From an uncultured Chlorobiaceae bacterium (lineage in GTDB: Bacteria; Bacteroidota; Chlorobiia; Chlorobiales; Chlorobiaceae), in contig CAIJVD010000010.1 in assembly GCA_903824045.1 (NCBI GenBank), forward strand, positions 19,643 through 83,642: 64,000 bases of DNA, in the 5' to 3' direction. The notes below the pieces were generated by a model. It was not told the DNA's origin, searched no databases, and saw nothing but the letters and a program-made list of their open reading frames with translations. Shown here piece after piece: positions 9,734 through 18,438 of this stretch. Position 1 is the stretch's first letter, and each line of letters opens with the position of its first letter. A program made the translations under genes and the position numbers.

Positions 9734-10708
9734 ATGCAAAACAAAAAAATCAGTTATAAAGAACTCGGCCTGGTCAACAGCAGAGAACTTTTTCAGAAAG
9801 CAGTGACCGGCGGCTATGCTGTTCCTGCCTATAACTTCAATAACCTTGAGCAGATGCAGGCCATCATCATGGCATGCGCCGAGACCGCCTCGCCGGTCAT
9901 TCTGCAGGTTTCGAAAGGCGCAAGAAGCTATGCCAACGAGACCCTGCTCCGCTACCTCGCACAGGGCGCCGTAGCCTATGCAAAAGAGCTCGGCACACCT
10001 ATTCCGATTGTTCTGCATCTCGACCACGGCGACAGCTTCGAGCTTTGCAAGGACTGTATCGACTCCGGCTTCTCCTCGGTGATGATCGACGGCTCTCACC
10101 TCCCTTATGAAGAGAATATCGAACTGACCAAAAAAGTTGTAGCCTACGCTCATGAGCATGACGTGACCGTTGAGGGTGAGCTTGGCGTGCTTGCCGGCAT
10201 TGAGGATGAGGTTTCGGCCGCGCACCACACCTACACACAGCCCGAAGAGGTTGAGGATTTCGTTGCCAAGACCGGCGTCGACAGCCTCGCCATTTCCATC
10301 GGCACTTCGCACGGTGCATTCAAGTTCAAGCCGGGCGAAGATCCGAAGATCCGCCTCGACATTCTTGCCGAGATCGAACGCCGCATCCCAGGATTCCCGA
10401 TCGTGCTGCACGGCTCCTCCTCCGTACCGCAGGAGCTCGTCAAGATCATCAACGAGCATGGCGGAAAGCTGAAAGATGCAATCGGCATCAGCGAAGAGCA
10501 GCTTCGTCTTGCAGCAAAGTCAGCGGTCTGCAAAATCAACATCGATTCAGACGGCCGCCTTGCCATGACCGCCGCAATCCGCAAAGTGCTTGACGAAAAG
10601 CCGGAAGAGTTCGATCCGAGAAAATACCTCGGACCTGCTCGTGACTCTCTCAAGAAACTCTACATGCACAAGAACATCAACGTTCTCGGCTCCAACGGAA
10701 AAGCCTGA
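9734..10708 (+). CDS. fba: Class II fructose-bisphosphate aldolase
   Basis: Zinc aldolase of glycolysis/gluconeogenesis and carbon fixation (fructose 1,6-bisphosphate to or from DHAP and GAP). From ATG 9734, with gggagag six bases upstream as ribosome binding site, it has 324 residues. The metal site HLDHGDS, the conserved VMIDGSHLPYEENI, the VEGELG motif, and the GTSHGAFKF and LHGSS phosphate loops are all present. The frame is open back to 9599 without coding character. It is divergent from prc and ends in a terminator. Confidence 0.95.
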   Translation: MQNKKISYKELGLVNSRELFQKAVTGGYAVPAYNFNNLEQMQAIIMACAETASPVILQVSKGARSYANETLLRYLAQGAVAYAKELGTPIPIVLHLDHGDSFELCKDCIDSGFSSVMIDGSHLPYEENIELTKKVVAYAHEHDVTVEGELGVLAGIEDEVSAAHHTYTQPEEVEDFVAKTGVDSLAISIGTSHGAFKFKPGEDPKIRLDILAEIERRIPGFPIVLHGSSSVPQELVKIINEHGGKLKDAIGISEEQLRLAAKSAVCKINIDSDGRLAMTAAIRKVLDEKPEEFDPRKYLGPARDSLKKLYMHKNINVLGSNGKA

Positions 10709-10721
10709 GCATCTCCTTCAC

Positions 10722-10755
10722 AATAAAAAAGGCGCCAACCGGCGCCTTTTTTATT
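10722..10755 (+). terminator. Rho-independent terminator after fba
   Basis: Perfect 15-bp stem (aataaaaaaggcgcc, 4-base loop aacc, matching right arm) ending in a run of T. Confidence 0.93.
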
Positions 10756-10776
10756 ATCTCATTTCGAGCATCCCTC

Positions 10777-10871
10777 ATTTCATTTCGAACGAAGAGAGAA
10801 ATCTCCTCCGCTGTCATTGCAATCTTAACCAGAATCAGATCTCTCTGCCGACTGGTCGGGATCGAGATGAC
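10777..10871. repeat. Dispersed intergenic repeat, copy B (inverted-arm element)
   Basis: Two arms point toward each other: tcatttcgaacgaagagaga around 10779-10798, and 10837-10871 ending cgagatgac. The second arm matches the copy at 3834-3867. Imperfect inverted elements with a TCATTTCGA-type end and an AAATCT-type centre are widespread in Bacteroidota/Chlorobi intergenic DNA. Confidence 0.6.
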
Positions 10872-10891
10872 CGTTAGCACCTCTCTGGCAA

Positions 10892-12100
10892 TCAGAGAAA
10901 CTTCAGGGCGGTATAGACCAGAAGGCCTGTGCCTGTCTGAAGCGCCTGCTCCTCGGGATTGAAGGTCGGCGAGTGGAGTGTATTGCCGCTTACCGCTTCG
11001 GGCAATCCGGTTCCGAGCTGCCAGAAGGTTCCGGGACATGCCTGCAGATAGTAGGCAAAATCCTCCGCCGTCATCAGCGGCTCACTCTTGATGACATTCT
11101 TTTTTCCAAGATACTCTTCGCAAGCCTCCCATGCCTGATCGGTCACATCCGGATCGTTGTAGAGCACCGGATAGCCGGTCCTGATCTCCACCTCTGCCTC
11201 AACACCCAATGCTTCAGCAACGTGCGTGACTGTCCTCTGCAGCCGTTCATGCAGAAGAGCGCGGAGCTCCTCGTTCATGGTTCTCATGGTACCCTGCATG
11301 GTAACCTGCCGAGGAATGACATTGGTCGCATGACCGCCATGAATCGAAGCTATCGAGAGCACTGCCGGTTCATGAGGGGGGGCAACCCTGCTGACCAGAT
11401 GCTGGAGAGCGGTAATAATATGAGCCGCCGCGAGGATTGGATCAGCCGCCTTGTGCGGGGCCGAGGCATGACCGCCCTGGCCGTTAACAGTAAAATAGAG
11501 CTCATCGGCCGCAGCCATGAAGCTCCCCTTGCAGAGCGCCACCTTGCCGTTGGGCACATTGGGGAAGCAGTGCTGTGCAATGACGACAGAAGGTTTAAAC
11601 CGATCAAAAAGGCCTGCGTCAAGGAGCGGCTTTGCCCCCCCCGGTGCCTTCTCCTCCGCCGGCTGGAAGACAAGAAGCAGATCGCCCTCGAGCTCCCCTT
11701 TCATCTCCACCAGTATCTTTGCCGCACCAAGAAGCATCGCCGTATGCATGTCGTGACCGCAGGCATGCATCTTCCCCTCTTCAAGTGAACAGAAACCGTG
11801 CAGGTTCTCCTCGTTGAGCGGAAGGGCATCAATATCTGCCCTGAGAACAACAACCCTCTTTCCGGAAGAGCGACGCCCCCCTTCAATCAAAGCCACAACG
11901 CCGGTTTCAAGCAGGGGCGGCTCGGGGGTAAGACCGAGGCCTGTGAGGTAATCCCTGATGAGTGCCGTCGTCCGAAACTCCTGGTAAGCGAGTTCGGGAT
12001 GACGGTGAATATCGCGCCTGAGAGAGACGACTTCAGGATATATCTCCTCCGCACGGGCCCGAATCCTGTCGGCAAGCCCGGAAGCGTTATCTCTTTGCAT
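10892..12100 (-). CDS. M20-family amidohydrolase (N-acyl-amino-acid/hippurate hydrolase type)
   Basis: Cytosolic metal-dependent amidohydrolase of 402 residues. Metal ligands are visible in HACGHDMHTAM (about residues 110-120), the catalytic Glu in QPAEEKAPGGA, and a further His in AQHCFPNVP. The inserted dimerisation domain follows. The family removes acyl groups from amino acids or amino-acid conjugates, and some members act in peptidoglycan recycling or lysine synthesis, so the substrate is open. It is monocistronic, divergent from the XRE-S24 repressor gene. Confidence 0.88.
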   Translation of the reverse strand: MQRDNASGLADRIRARAEEIYPEVVSLRRDIHRHPELAYQEFRTTALIRDYLTGLGLTPEPPLLETGVVALIEGGRRSSGKRVVVLRADIDALPLNEENLHGFCSLEEGKMHACGHDMHTAMLLGAAKILVEMKGELEGDLLLVFQPAEEKAPGGAKPLLDAGLFDRFKPSVVIAQHCFPNVPNGKVALCKGSFMAAADELYFTVNGQGGHASAPHKAADPILAAAHIITALQHLVSRVAPPHEPAVLSIASIHGGHATNVIPRQVTMQGTMRTMNEELRALLHERLQRTVTHVAEALGVEAEVEIRTGYPVLYNDPDVTDQAWEACEEYLGKKNVIKSEPLMTAEDFAYYLQACPGTFWQLGTGLPEAVSGNTLHSPTFNPEEQALQTGTGLLVYTALKFL

Positions 12101-12263
12101 AAATGTTTGTTATCTGTTAAATCCGGAAAGGGACAAAACCCCGCCCGCAGTGCCCGGCCCAATGACCGGGGATTACTTTATCCGCCACTCCAAGGTACAA
12201 ATAAGCCGGCAAAAGGAAAAGGCCAGCTCGTAACGGCACGATGAGGCACCACCGACAGAGAGC

Positions 12264-12321
12264 CGGAAATTTTGAATATCGGAAAATAATGAATATACTC
12301 CCATAATTAACGATATTCCGA
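12264..12321 (+). promoter_or_regulatory. Promoter with repeated operator elements upstream of the S24 repressor
   Basis: TTGAAT (12272-12277), a 16-base spacer and TATACT (12294-12299) form a sigma70-like promoter. It overlaps a tandem repeat, CGGAAATTTTGAATAT (12264-12279) and CGGAAAATAATGAATAT (12280-12296). A third element, CGGAATATCG, lies in inverted orientation at 12311-12320. Overlap of repeat and promoter suggests autorepression by the downstream gene product. Confidence 0.5.
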
Positions 12322-12375
12322 CACCTCCCATTTGAGGGCTATAGAGGGCACTGGAAGACAAAACGGAGCACCGCA

Positions 12376-13107
12376 ATGAAAAAAGGCAACTCTCTCGGGG
12401 CGCGCATCAGAAGTGTGCGCAACCACTTCAATCTCCGCCAGGAGGAGTTCGGTGAAAAAATCGGGCTCTCCGGTAACCGGGTATCCGAAATCGAGCTCGA
12501 CAAGGGTGGAACGACGGCTTCAGTCATGATGTCGATATCCAGGGAGTTCCCCGTCGACCCCCAGTGGCTGCTATCGGGTGAAGGCACCATGCTGAAGAGT
12601 GCAGCGGAGCGCATCCCCATCCTCCCGGAAGCAACCATCTCCTCCCGCCTCAACACGCTCGAAGAGCAGGTTGCTCGCTATATGAACATGATTGTCGGGA
12701 GCGAACCGGGCGAAGCGGTGACAAAAGTGCCGCTCTACAGCAACGCCGTCCCGGCCGGAATGCCCGATGCCGCATCAAACGACGTCGAGGAGTTTCTCGA
12801 CATGCCCGCATCATGGACGCAGGGCAAAAAGAATGTTTTTGCGCTCAGGGTTAACGGCGACAGCATGATTGAGGTTGGCATCATGCCGGGAGACATTCTG
12901 CTTGTGGAGGCACGCCAAACCGCGAAAGACCGGCAGGTAGTCATTGCAAGCATAAACGGAGAGGTGACCGTCAAGACCCTCTGCATCAGCAGCGGCGGAA
13001 CCATCTCGCTTGCACCGGAAAACCGCCGCTACCGCCCCATAGCCATCACGCCCGACACCGACTTCCGCATCCAGGGCATTGTGCTTGCCGCCGTCCGCCA
13101 CTACTGA
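12376..13107 (+). CDS. XRE-HTH / S24 autocleaving transcriptional repressor (CI/LexA-like)
   Basis: A 243-residue repressor. The N-terminal XRE helix-turn-helix spans about residues 8-65 (GARIRSVRNHFNLRQEEF, then GLSGNRVSEIE). The C-terminal S24 domain follows, with an Ala-Gly cleavage site in SNAVPAGMPD, the catalytic Ser in NGDSMIEVG and the Lys in GEVTVKTL. Such proteins self-cleave with activated RecA and derepress their targets, so a DNA-damage or stress role is likely. It is not classical LexA because the DNA-binding domain is XRE, as in phage repressors. No phage genes are nearby. Confidence 0.88.
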   Translation: MKKGNSLGARIRSVRNHFNLRQEEFGEKIGLSGNRVSEIELDKGGTTASVMMSISREFPVDPQWLLSGEGTMLKSAAERIPILPEATISSRLNTLEEQVARYMNMIVGSEPGEAVTKVPLYSNAVPAGMPDAASNDVEEFLDMPASWTQGKKNVFALRVNGDSMIEVGIMPGDILLVEARQTAKDRQVVIASINGEVTVKTLCISSGGTISLAPENRRYRPIAITPDTDFRIQGIVLAAVRHY

Positions 13108-13146
13108 CCCCCCTTTTACTCGCCCCTCAGCAAACACAGCAGAAAT

Positions 13147-13179
13147 GCAAAAAGCATCGACTGGATCGATGCTTTTTGC
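13147..13179 (+). terminator. Terminator after the S24 repressor
   Basis: Perfect 14-bp stem, gcaaaaagcatcga / tcgatgctttttgc, with a 5-base loop and T-rich right arm. Confidence 0.9.
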
Positions 13180-13738
13180 GTTAAACCGAATGAAGTATGT
13201 TTGACTGACTGAGGCCGGTTGAAACAGGAATGCCTGTAGTTGAAGATGTTACCTGCGATAAATCAAAAGAATTCGTAGCCATAAAAGTCTCCTGTTCAGG
13301 AATAATATTCCGGGGTAACTCGACGCAGATCGAGCGGCTTATGCACTTACGTTCTGCAGTGCCGGGTACTCAAAAAGTCTTTCGTGAATCGGGGGTACAG
13401 ATGTGTGCGGATCAAATCCGCTTGCCTTGGCCTTGGTTTTGAGCCTTGCACGTTGCCTGAAGGCACAGGATCGCGCAGTAATAAAGGCCTTGTCCAAGTG
13501 AGCAGGGGAAACATGGAGAATTACGTTTCTGCCCACATGACTCAACTTGGTATTTGATTATTATTAAGCTGAATAGCAAATTTTTGGCAGAATATGTGGC
13601 GTCTTTTTTTACAAGGAAACCCCTGTTGGATCTTGCCTATTATGCGGCAAAAAGGCTGGCGCAATTACGTTCCGATGGAGGTGAAAAAATTGTAGCCGGG
13701 GGCATGTCACTCCTGACAGAGCGCGGGTTATCTCAAAT
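13180..13738. other. Gene-poor region, possibly decayed sequence
   Basis: About 560 bases with no convincing gene. Short frames (13230-13442 plus, 13339-13545 minus, 13554-13757 plus) overlap each other, lack ribosome binding sites and match no family I know. No inverted termini suggesting an insertion sequence are seen. It may be a gene remnant. Confidence 0.4.
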
Positions 13739-13765
13739 GAAGCCCCCTGGGGTGTAGGGAGCTTC
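13739..13765 (-). terminator. Probable terminator of the type I secretion operon
   Basis: Nine-bp stem (gaagccccc / gggagcttc, one wobble) with a short loop, 24 bases beyond the last gene of the operon. The T tract on the minus strand is weak. Confidence 0.5.
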
Positions 13766-13788
13766 ATGGGCTAACGGTTTCGGTTGGC

Positions 13789-14040
13789 CTACTCGGCGGC
13801 GGAGTCGGCAGGTGCTTCGGTATCGTTCTTTTTCAGGATGCCGTCTTCGACCATTTTGCTGATGGCTTTTGAAAGCTGGTCATGGGTTCTCAGCAGTGCG
13901 GGTACGGAGAGCGCAACGGCTCCGACGGTACGGAGGTTAGCTTTTTCCTGTTCGAGCTGAAGGATATTGACGAGGTCAAAACGAATGACGCCGTCAATCA
14001 GCGAAATGTTGGCAATGCCGTCTGCGTAGATTGTCTGCAT
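13789..14040 (-). CDS. Small conserved protein of a type I secretion operon
   Basis: An 83-residue acidic protein starting MQTIYADGIANISLIDGV, with an Ala/Glu/Asp-rich tail. No signal peptide or membrane segment is visible. It lies 43 bases after tolC as the last gene of the export operon. Small proteins of this kind (YADGI...VRFDL pattern) recur to my knowledge next to secretion ABC genes, but I know of no assigned function. It could be a chaperone, regulator or cognate accessory protein rather than the exported substrate. Confidence 0.75.
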   Translation of the reverse strand: MQTIYADGIANISLIDGVIRFDLVNILQLEQEKANLRTVGAVALSVPALLRTHDQLSKAISKMVEDGILKKNDTEAPADSAAE

Positions 14041-14083
14041 GGTAGATCTCTCCTGTTGAAAAGTTATTGGTTAAATACTGGAC

Positions 14084-15421
14084 TTATTTTCCGGTGGCAG
14101 CAAGCCAGCCGTTGACCTCGTCGAGGTCGAATGACGAGAGCGTTCCTGCGCTCTGGCGAAGCATGAGGAAATTGAGGATATACTGGTATCGCGACTTGGC
14201 AAGATTCCGGCGGCTTGCCAGAAGCTTCTGTTCAGCTTCAAGCACGTCGACATTGCTGCGCAGCCCCGCTTCGTAGCCTTTGCGCGTTCCGGTGAGAGCG
14301 ACCTCCTGTGATTGCATTGCCTGAAGATAGGCATTGATCTGGGCTATGCTGGCGATGACGCTGTTATAATACTTGCGAACATCAGATTCGACCGCTCGTT
14401 CCTCGCCGTTGAGCAGCTCCCCTGCTTTCACCCACTTTGCATGTGCCTGGCGCACAGCTGCGCTGGTGTATCCTCCGCTGTAAATCGGCACGTTCAGCTG
14501 CAACCCGATAGAGTAGGTGTCGTAGGTAGAGCCGATCGAGTAGTTGTTTTCACTCACGGAGTAGTTTCTCCCGGCAACCAGGTCGATTGTTGGATAGCGC
14601 ATTGCCCGCTGCTTTTCGATCTCGCGTTTCGAGATGCTGGCATCCTTGCGTGCGGCACTCAGCAAGGGGTTTTTGGAGAGAGCCAGCTCTACCCAGGACT
14701 CGACCCGGGCAGGAGAGGGTGCATTGAGGGTGAGCTTTTCAGGAACCAGCCTGCAGATCCTGTCGGGATAGACGCCTGTGAGAACTTCAAGCTCCCGGCG
14801 TGCGAGTTCAGCGGAGTTGGCAATATCCAGACCCTCTGCCACCGCCATGTCGTAGTTTGCCTGCGACTCCTTGATCTCGGTGATGGTGCCGAACCCTTTT
14901 TCATATCGCTTTTTGGCCTGGTTGAGCTGCTCGAGAGATGAACGGATGTGTGCCTGGCTGAACTCTATGTTGTCCTCTCCATAGAGCGCATTGCAGTAAG
15001 CTTCAGCGATCCTGACCATGAGGCCGAGACCCTCCTTCTGCAGTTCAGCATCACTTTTGGCGGCAACGTCCCTGGACTGCTTGTATTCAGCGATATTTGA
15101 CAGATTAAGTATCGATTGGCGGACCGTCAGGCTCTGGCCGATGGTGTTGTAATACTGAGTTGGATCCAGAAATCCCTTCGCGGCATGCTGCGTAGAGTTT
15201 CTTCCTCTCGAAGAGCTTGCCCGAACGGTCGGGCGAAACTGGGACTTCGCCTTGTCGACCTCTTCCTTGTAAACAAGATTTTCCGCCTGGGCCGCACGAT
15301 AGCGCGAATCATACTCGACGGCCTTCTGGTATGCTCCGCTGAGATTCAGCGTCTCGGCATGACCTGAACCCAGTGGCGACAGTGCTGTGGCGGCAATAAG
15401 GCATGTCATCAGTTTCTTCAT
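14084..15421 (-). CDS. TolC-family outer-membrane channel of a type I secretion system
   Basis: Outer-membrane efflux duct of 445 residues. The start at 15421 is chosen for the signal peptide (MKKLMTCLIAATALSPLGSGHA) and a gagag sequence just upstream. The frame is open to a GTG at 15484. Two long helical repeats with internal similarity are visible, as in TolC: ALSKNPLLSAARKDA and the N-terminal AVEYDSRYRAAQAEN match the helix that begins each repeat. It is the third component after the ABC exporters and HlyD in the same operon. Confidence 0.9.
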   Translation of the reverse strand: MKKLMTCLIAATALSPLGSGHAETLNLSGAYQKAVEYDSRYRAAQAENLVYKEEVDKAKSQFRPTVRASSSRGRNSTQHAAKGFLDPTQYYNTIGQSLTVRQSILNLSNIAEYKQSRDVAAKSDAELQKEGLGLMVRIAEAYCNALYGEDNIEFSQAHIRSSLEQLNQAKKRYEKGFGTITEIKESQANYDMAVAEGLDIANSAELARRELEVLTGVYPDRICRLVPEKLTLNAPSPARVESWVELALSKNPLLSAARKDASISKREIEKQRAMRYPTIDLVAGRNYSVSENNYSIGSTYDTYSIGLQLNVPIYSGGYTSAAVRQAHAKWVKAGELLNGEERAVESDVRKYYNSVIASIAQINAYLQAMQSQEVALTGTRKGYEAGLRSNVDVLEAEQKLLASRRNLAKSRYQYILNFLMLRQSAGTLSSFDLDEVNGWLAATGK

Positions 15422-15486
15422 CGGCACTCTCTTCATTAACTCCATGGTATCGGGTTTGTCGATTTGATTCCTCTCTCTGTTCACCC

Positions 15487-16668
15487 CTACTCCTCTTTCA
15501 TTGAGACGTTTATTCTCTTGACAAGCGGATCAAGCAGGTAGGTCAACAGCGAACGCTCACCGGTCTTGATAACCACCTGTACGGGCATGCCTGGCTGCAT
15601 CTGGCGGTTGCCGAGCGACTTCAGTCCGGCAGGTGTCACCGAGACGCGGGCAAGGTAGTAGGGTGCTGCCGGCTGGGCCGGGTTTGAGGAAGGATCGGTA
15701 ACAATATCATGCGAAAGCGATTCCACCCGTCCCTCAACAACAAGCTGCGGAGAGTGGGCAAAGGAGGAGAAGCTGATGCTTACCGCCAACCCCTTGCGAA
15801 TGCTGTCGATAAGGTGCGGGGCGATCTTGGCGTCAATCAGGAGAGCCTCATCGCTTGGGACGATATCCATGATCTTCTGGCCCGGCTGGATCACCGCTCC
15901 AACCGTCTGCACCTGCAGCCCTACAATCTGGCCAGAAGCAGATGCGCGGATAGTTGTGTCGGCAAGCTCTTCGGCGAGCGCTCTGGTTTTTTCGGCATCG
16001 GCCTCGACCTCCCGCTGAATCTGCGCAAGCTCAGTGGCGGTGTTGCTCCTGAATTCGGAGATTTTGAGTTCAAGTTCACGCTGTTGGCTCTTTGGAGCAT
16101 ACCCCTCCTTGACGAGTGAGGTAACCCCTGCAAGCTGTTCGTTGAGGATGCCGAGCGTTATGCGGCGCGAATTGAAGAGCTCCCGCTGGTTCTGCATGTT
16201 CAGCGCAGCAAGCGCCCTGTCGGGGTCGTTGAGAAGATCCTTGTGAAAGGTGATAGAAGCAGACCCCCGAAGTTCGGCCATCAGGCGGTCAGCCGCGGCG
16301 CGTAAACCGAGATAGTGCTGGTGGACCTCATCGTATCTGGCTTTTGCCGTCTGGCTGTCGAGCCTGATGAGCTCATCCCCCTGGTGAACCATCTGCCCCT
16401 CCCTGACACTGACCTTTTCGATCCGGCCGCCCCGAAGGTTCTCGACGACCTTGCGCTTGGTGGCGATGCTGACCAGACCCTGGCAAGGCACGCCTTCATC
16501 GAGCGGGGCAAATGCCGACCAGAGCAAAAATCCGCCGAATCCCACAAGCAGGATCCAGATACCAAGCCTGACGGGAGTTCGGGTATCACGATAGGAGGCC
16601 CATTTTGAGGTAGCTGCATCTTGGGGTGGCAGGGTGCTCAACGATGGCTTGCTCTCAGTAGTGCTCAT
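15487..16668 (-). CDS. HlyD-family membrane fusion protein of a type I secretion system
   Basis: Periplasmic adaptor of 393 residues that bridges the ABC exporter and TolC. One transmembrane segment lies at about residues 34-52 (LGIWILLVGFGGFLLWSAF), then a lipoyl-like half motif (VSVREGQMVHQGDELIRLD), a long coiled hairpin, the second lipoyl half (IRASASGQIVGLQ) and a beta-barrel domain. It is 30 bases downstream of the second ABC gene. The PrtE/LapC-like domain order supports a type I secretion rather than multidrug efflux role. Confidence 0.92.
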   Translation of the reverse strand: MSTTESKPSLSTLPPQDAATSKWASYRDTRTPVRLGIWILLVGFGGFLLWSAFAPLDEGVPCQGLVSIATKRKVVENLRGGRIEKVSVREGQMVHQGDELIRLDSQTAKARYDEVHQHYLGLRAAADRLMAELRGSASITFHKDLLNDPDRALAALNMQNQRELFNSRRITLGILNEQLAGVTSLVKEGYAPKSQQRELELKISEFRSNTATELAQIQREVEADAEKTRALAEELADTTIRASASGQIVGLQVQTVGAVIQPGQKIMDIVPSDEALLIDAKIAPHLIDSIRKGLAVSISFSSFAHSPQLVVEGRVESLSHDIVTDPSSNPAQPAAPYYLARVSVTPAGLKSLGNRQMQPGMPVQVVIKTGERSLLTYLLDPLVKRINVSMKEE

Positions 16669-16698
16669 GGTGAAGGGTTGAATACAGTTTAAAAGATC

Positions 16699-18414
16699 TC
16701 ATACCGGCTCGTTTTCCGTCTCCGGTTTTTTTTCGGCGCCCTGCAGGCTGGCAATCATTTCGTCGCGAGGAGCGCACTGCACGATGCGCCCCTCCTGCAT
16801 GAGGGCAACAAGGTCGGCAGATGCAAGAATGCTGGGGCGGTGAGTGATAAGAAGCACCGTTTTTCCTGCAGCTTTCAGTTCAGCGACAGCCTGGAGCAGG
16901 GCGCGCTCCCCTGCATCATCAAGATTGGCATTCGGCTCGTCGAGCACAAGAAGGGCCGGGTTGCCGTAGATCGCACGGGCGAGGCCAAGGCGCTGGCGCT
17001 GACCGCCCGAAAGCATGCCGCCTGCCTCACCGATCTGTGTGTCGTACCCTTTTGGAAAACGAAGGATCATCTCATGAATACCCGTGCGCCGGGCAGCTTC
17101 GATGACTTTGAAAGAGTCAAGCTCACTGAAGCGTGCGATATTCTCGGCTATTGAGCCGTCAAACAGCTCGACATCCTGCGGAAGGTAGCCGACATGCGGG
17201 CCAAGCTCCATCCTGTCCCAGCTCTCGACCGGCTCACCGTCGATGAGCACCCGCCCCTGACGCTCCGGCCAGACCCCGACGATGCATCGGGCAAGAGTTG
17301 ATTTTCCCGACCCGGAGGGACCGAGCACCACAACACTCTTGCCTGCCGGGAACATGATGGTGATATCCTGCAGGATAGGCGTCTTGCGACCTGCCGCTGT
17401 TGCCGTAACCCCCTCAAGGCGGATCTCTCCAAAGGGATCCTGATGACGACTTCCCCGCTCCCGTTCCGGGTATGCTTCAAGGAGTTTTTCGAGGCGGCAG
17501 AAGGCTGTGCGTGACTGAATAAAGGGTTTCCAGGTAGCTACAATAAGGTCAAGCGGTGCAAGCGCTTTCGACATCAGCACATTGGCGGCAATCATAGAGC
17601 CGACATTCAACTTCCCTTCAAGCACCATCAGGGCGCCGGCGCCGAGGGTCATCGACTGCATGGTGTAACGCACAAACTTTGTAAATGCCTGCTGGCGGTG
17701 CTGGCGGTCGAGCGAGGACTCTGCCTTGGCAAGGGAGCTCTCATGCAGCTTCGACCACTCTTTGCTGAGGTTTCCGGCCATGCCCATCGCATGCAGCGGC
17801 TCAATGTTGCGCAGCTTGGTCTGCAGGTAGCGGTGGCTGTCGTTGCTCGCCTCAGCCGCGTTTTCGATCTCCCTGCTGCTCATCCGGTGTGTCTGCCAGG
17901 TAAGGGCAAGCTGGATAGCGGCAAAGAGAATGGAGAGCCATCCGAGAAAGGGGCTGAGCATGAAAATCACACCAATATAAAAGGGTGTCCACGGGGTATC
18001 GAAAAATGCGATCATGCCGTTGGCCGTCAAAAACTGACGGATATTGGTCAGATCGGCGAATGCCTCGGAAACATTGTGATGCGTCCGGTTGAGGAAGGCT
18101 TCGAAGCTCGACTTGAAGACCAGGGAGTTGAGGCTTTCGTCGAGCCGGACCCCTGCACGCACCAGAATTCGTGAACGGAGCCATTCGGCAAAAGCCATCA
18201 CGCCGTAAAAGAGCACCATGAATAGGGTCATCATCAGCAGCGTCAGCTCACTGCCACCCTTCAGTACGCGGCTGTAGAGCTGGAGCATGTAGATGGTCGG
18301 CGTCAGCATCAGCAGGTTGGCAATCATGCTGAAAATGCCTACCCAGAGGAACTCCTTGCGGAAAGCCCAGAGCTGTCGGGAGAGAATGCTGCGATCAAAA
18401 AAATCTGGTTTCAT
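16699..18414 (-). CDS. Type I secretion ABC exporter (permease-ATPase), second copy
   Basis: Fused permease-ATPase of 571 residues, PrtD type without a peptidase domain. Six membrane segments fill the first half. The ATPase has Walker A GPSGSGKST, signature LSGGQRQRLGLARA, Walker B LLVLDEPNANLD and switch His LLITHRPS. It lies 24 bases after a homologous but clearly different ABC gene, so the exporter is probably a heterodimer or one of two homodimers sharing HlyD and TolC. All catalytic motifs are intact in this copy. Confidence 0.92.
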   Translation of the reverse strand: MKPDFFDRSILSRQLWAFRKEFLWVGIFSMIANLLMLTPTIYMLQLYSRVLKGGSELTLLMMTLFMVLFYGVMAFAEWLRSRILVRAGVRLDESLNSLVFKSSFEAFLNRTHHNVSEAFADLTNIRQFLTANGMIAFFDTPWTPFYIGVIFMLSPFLGWLSILFAAIQLALTWQTHRMSSREIENAAEASNDSHRYLQTKLRNIEPLHAMGMAGNLSKEWSKLHESSLAKAESSLDRQHRQQAFTKFVRYTMQSMTLGAGALMVLEGKLNVGSMIAANVLMSKALAPLDLIVATWKPFIQSRTAFCRLEKLLEAYPERERGSRHQDPFGEIRLEGVTATAAGRKTPILQDITIMFPAGKSVVVLGPSGSGKSTLARCIVGVWPERQGRVLIDGEPVESWDRMELGPHVGYLPQDVELFDGSIAENIARFSELDSFKVIEAARRTGIHEMILRFPKGYDTQIGEAGGMLSGGQRQRLGLARAIYGNPALLVLDEPNANLDDAGERALLQAVAELKAAGKTVLLITHRPSILASADLVALMQEGRIVQCAPRDEMIASLQGAEKKPETENEPV

Positions 18415-18438
18415 AGAGAGTCCGTCACCGGCCTGGAG

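Noticed and set aside
13339..13545. 68-codon minus frame as a gene
   Set aside because: No ribosome binding site, no family, overlapped by a plus frame.
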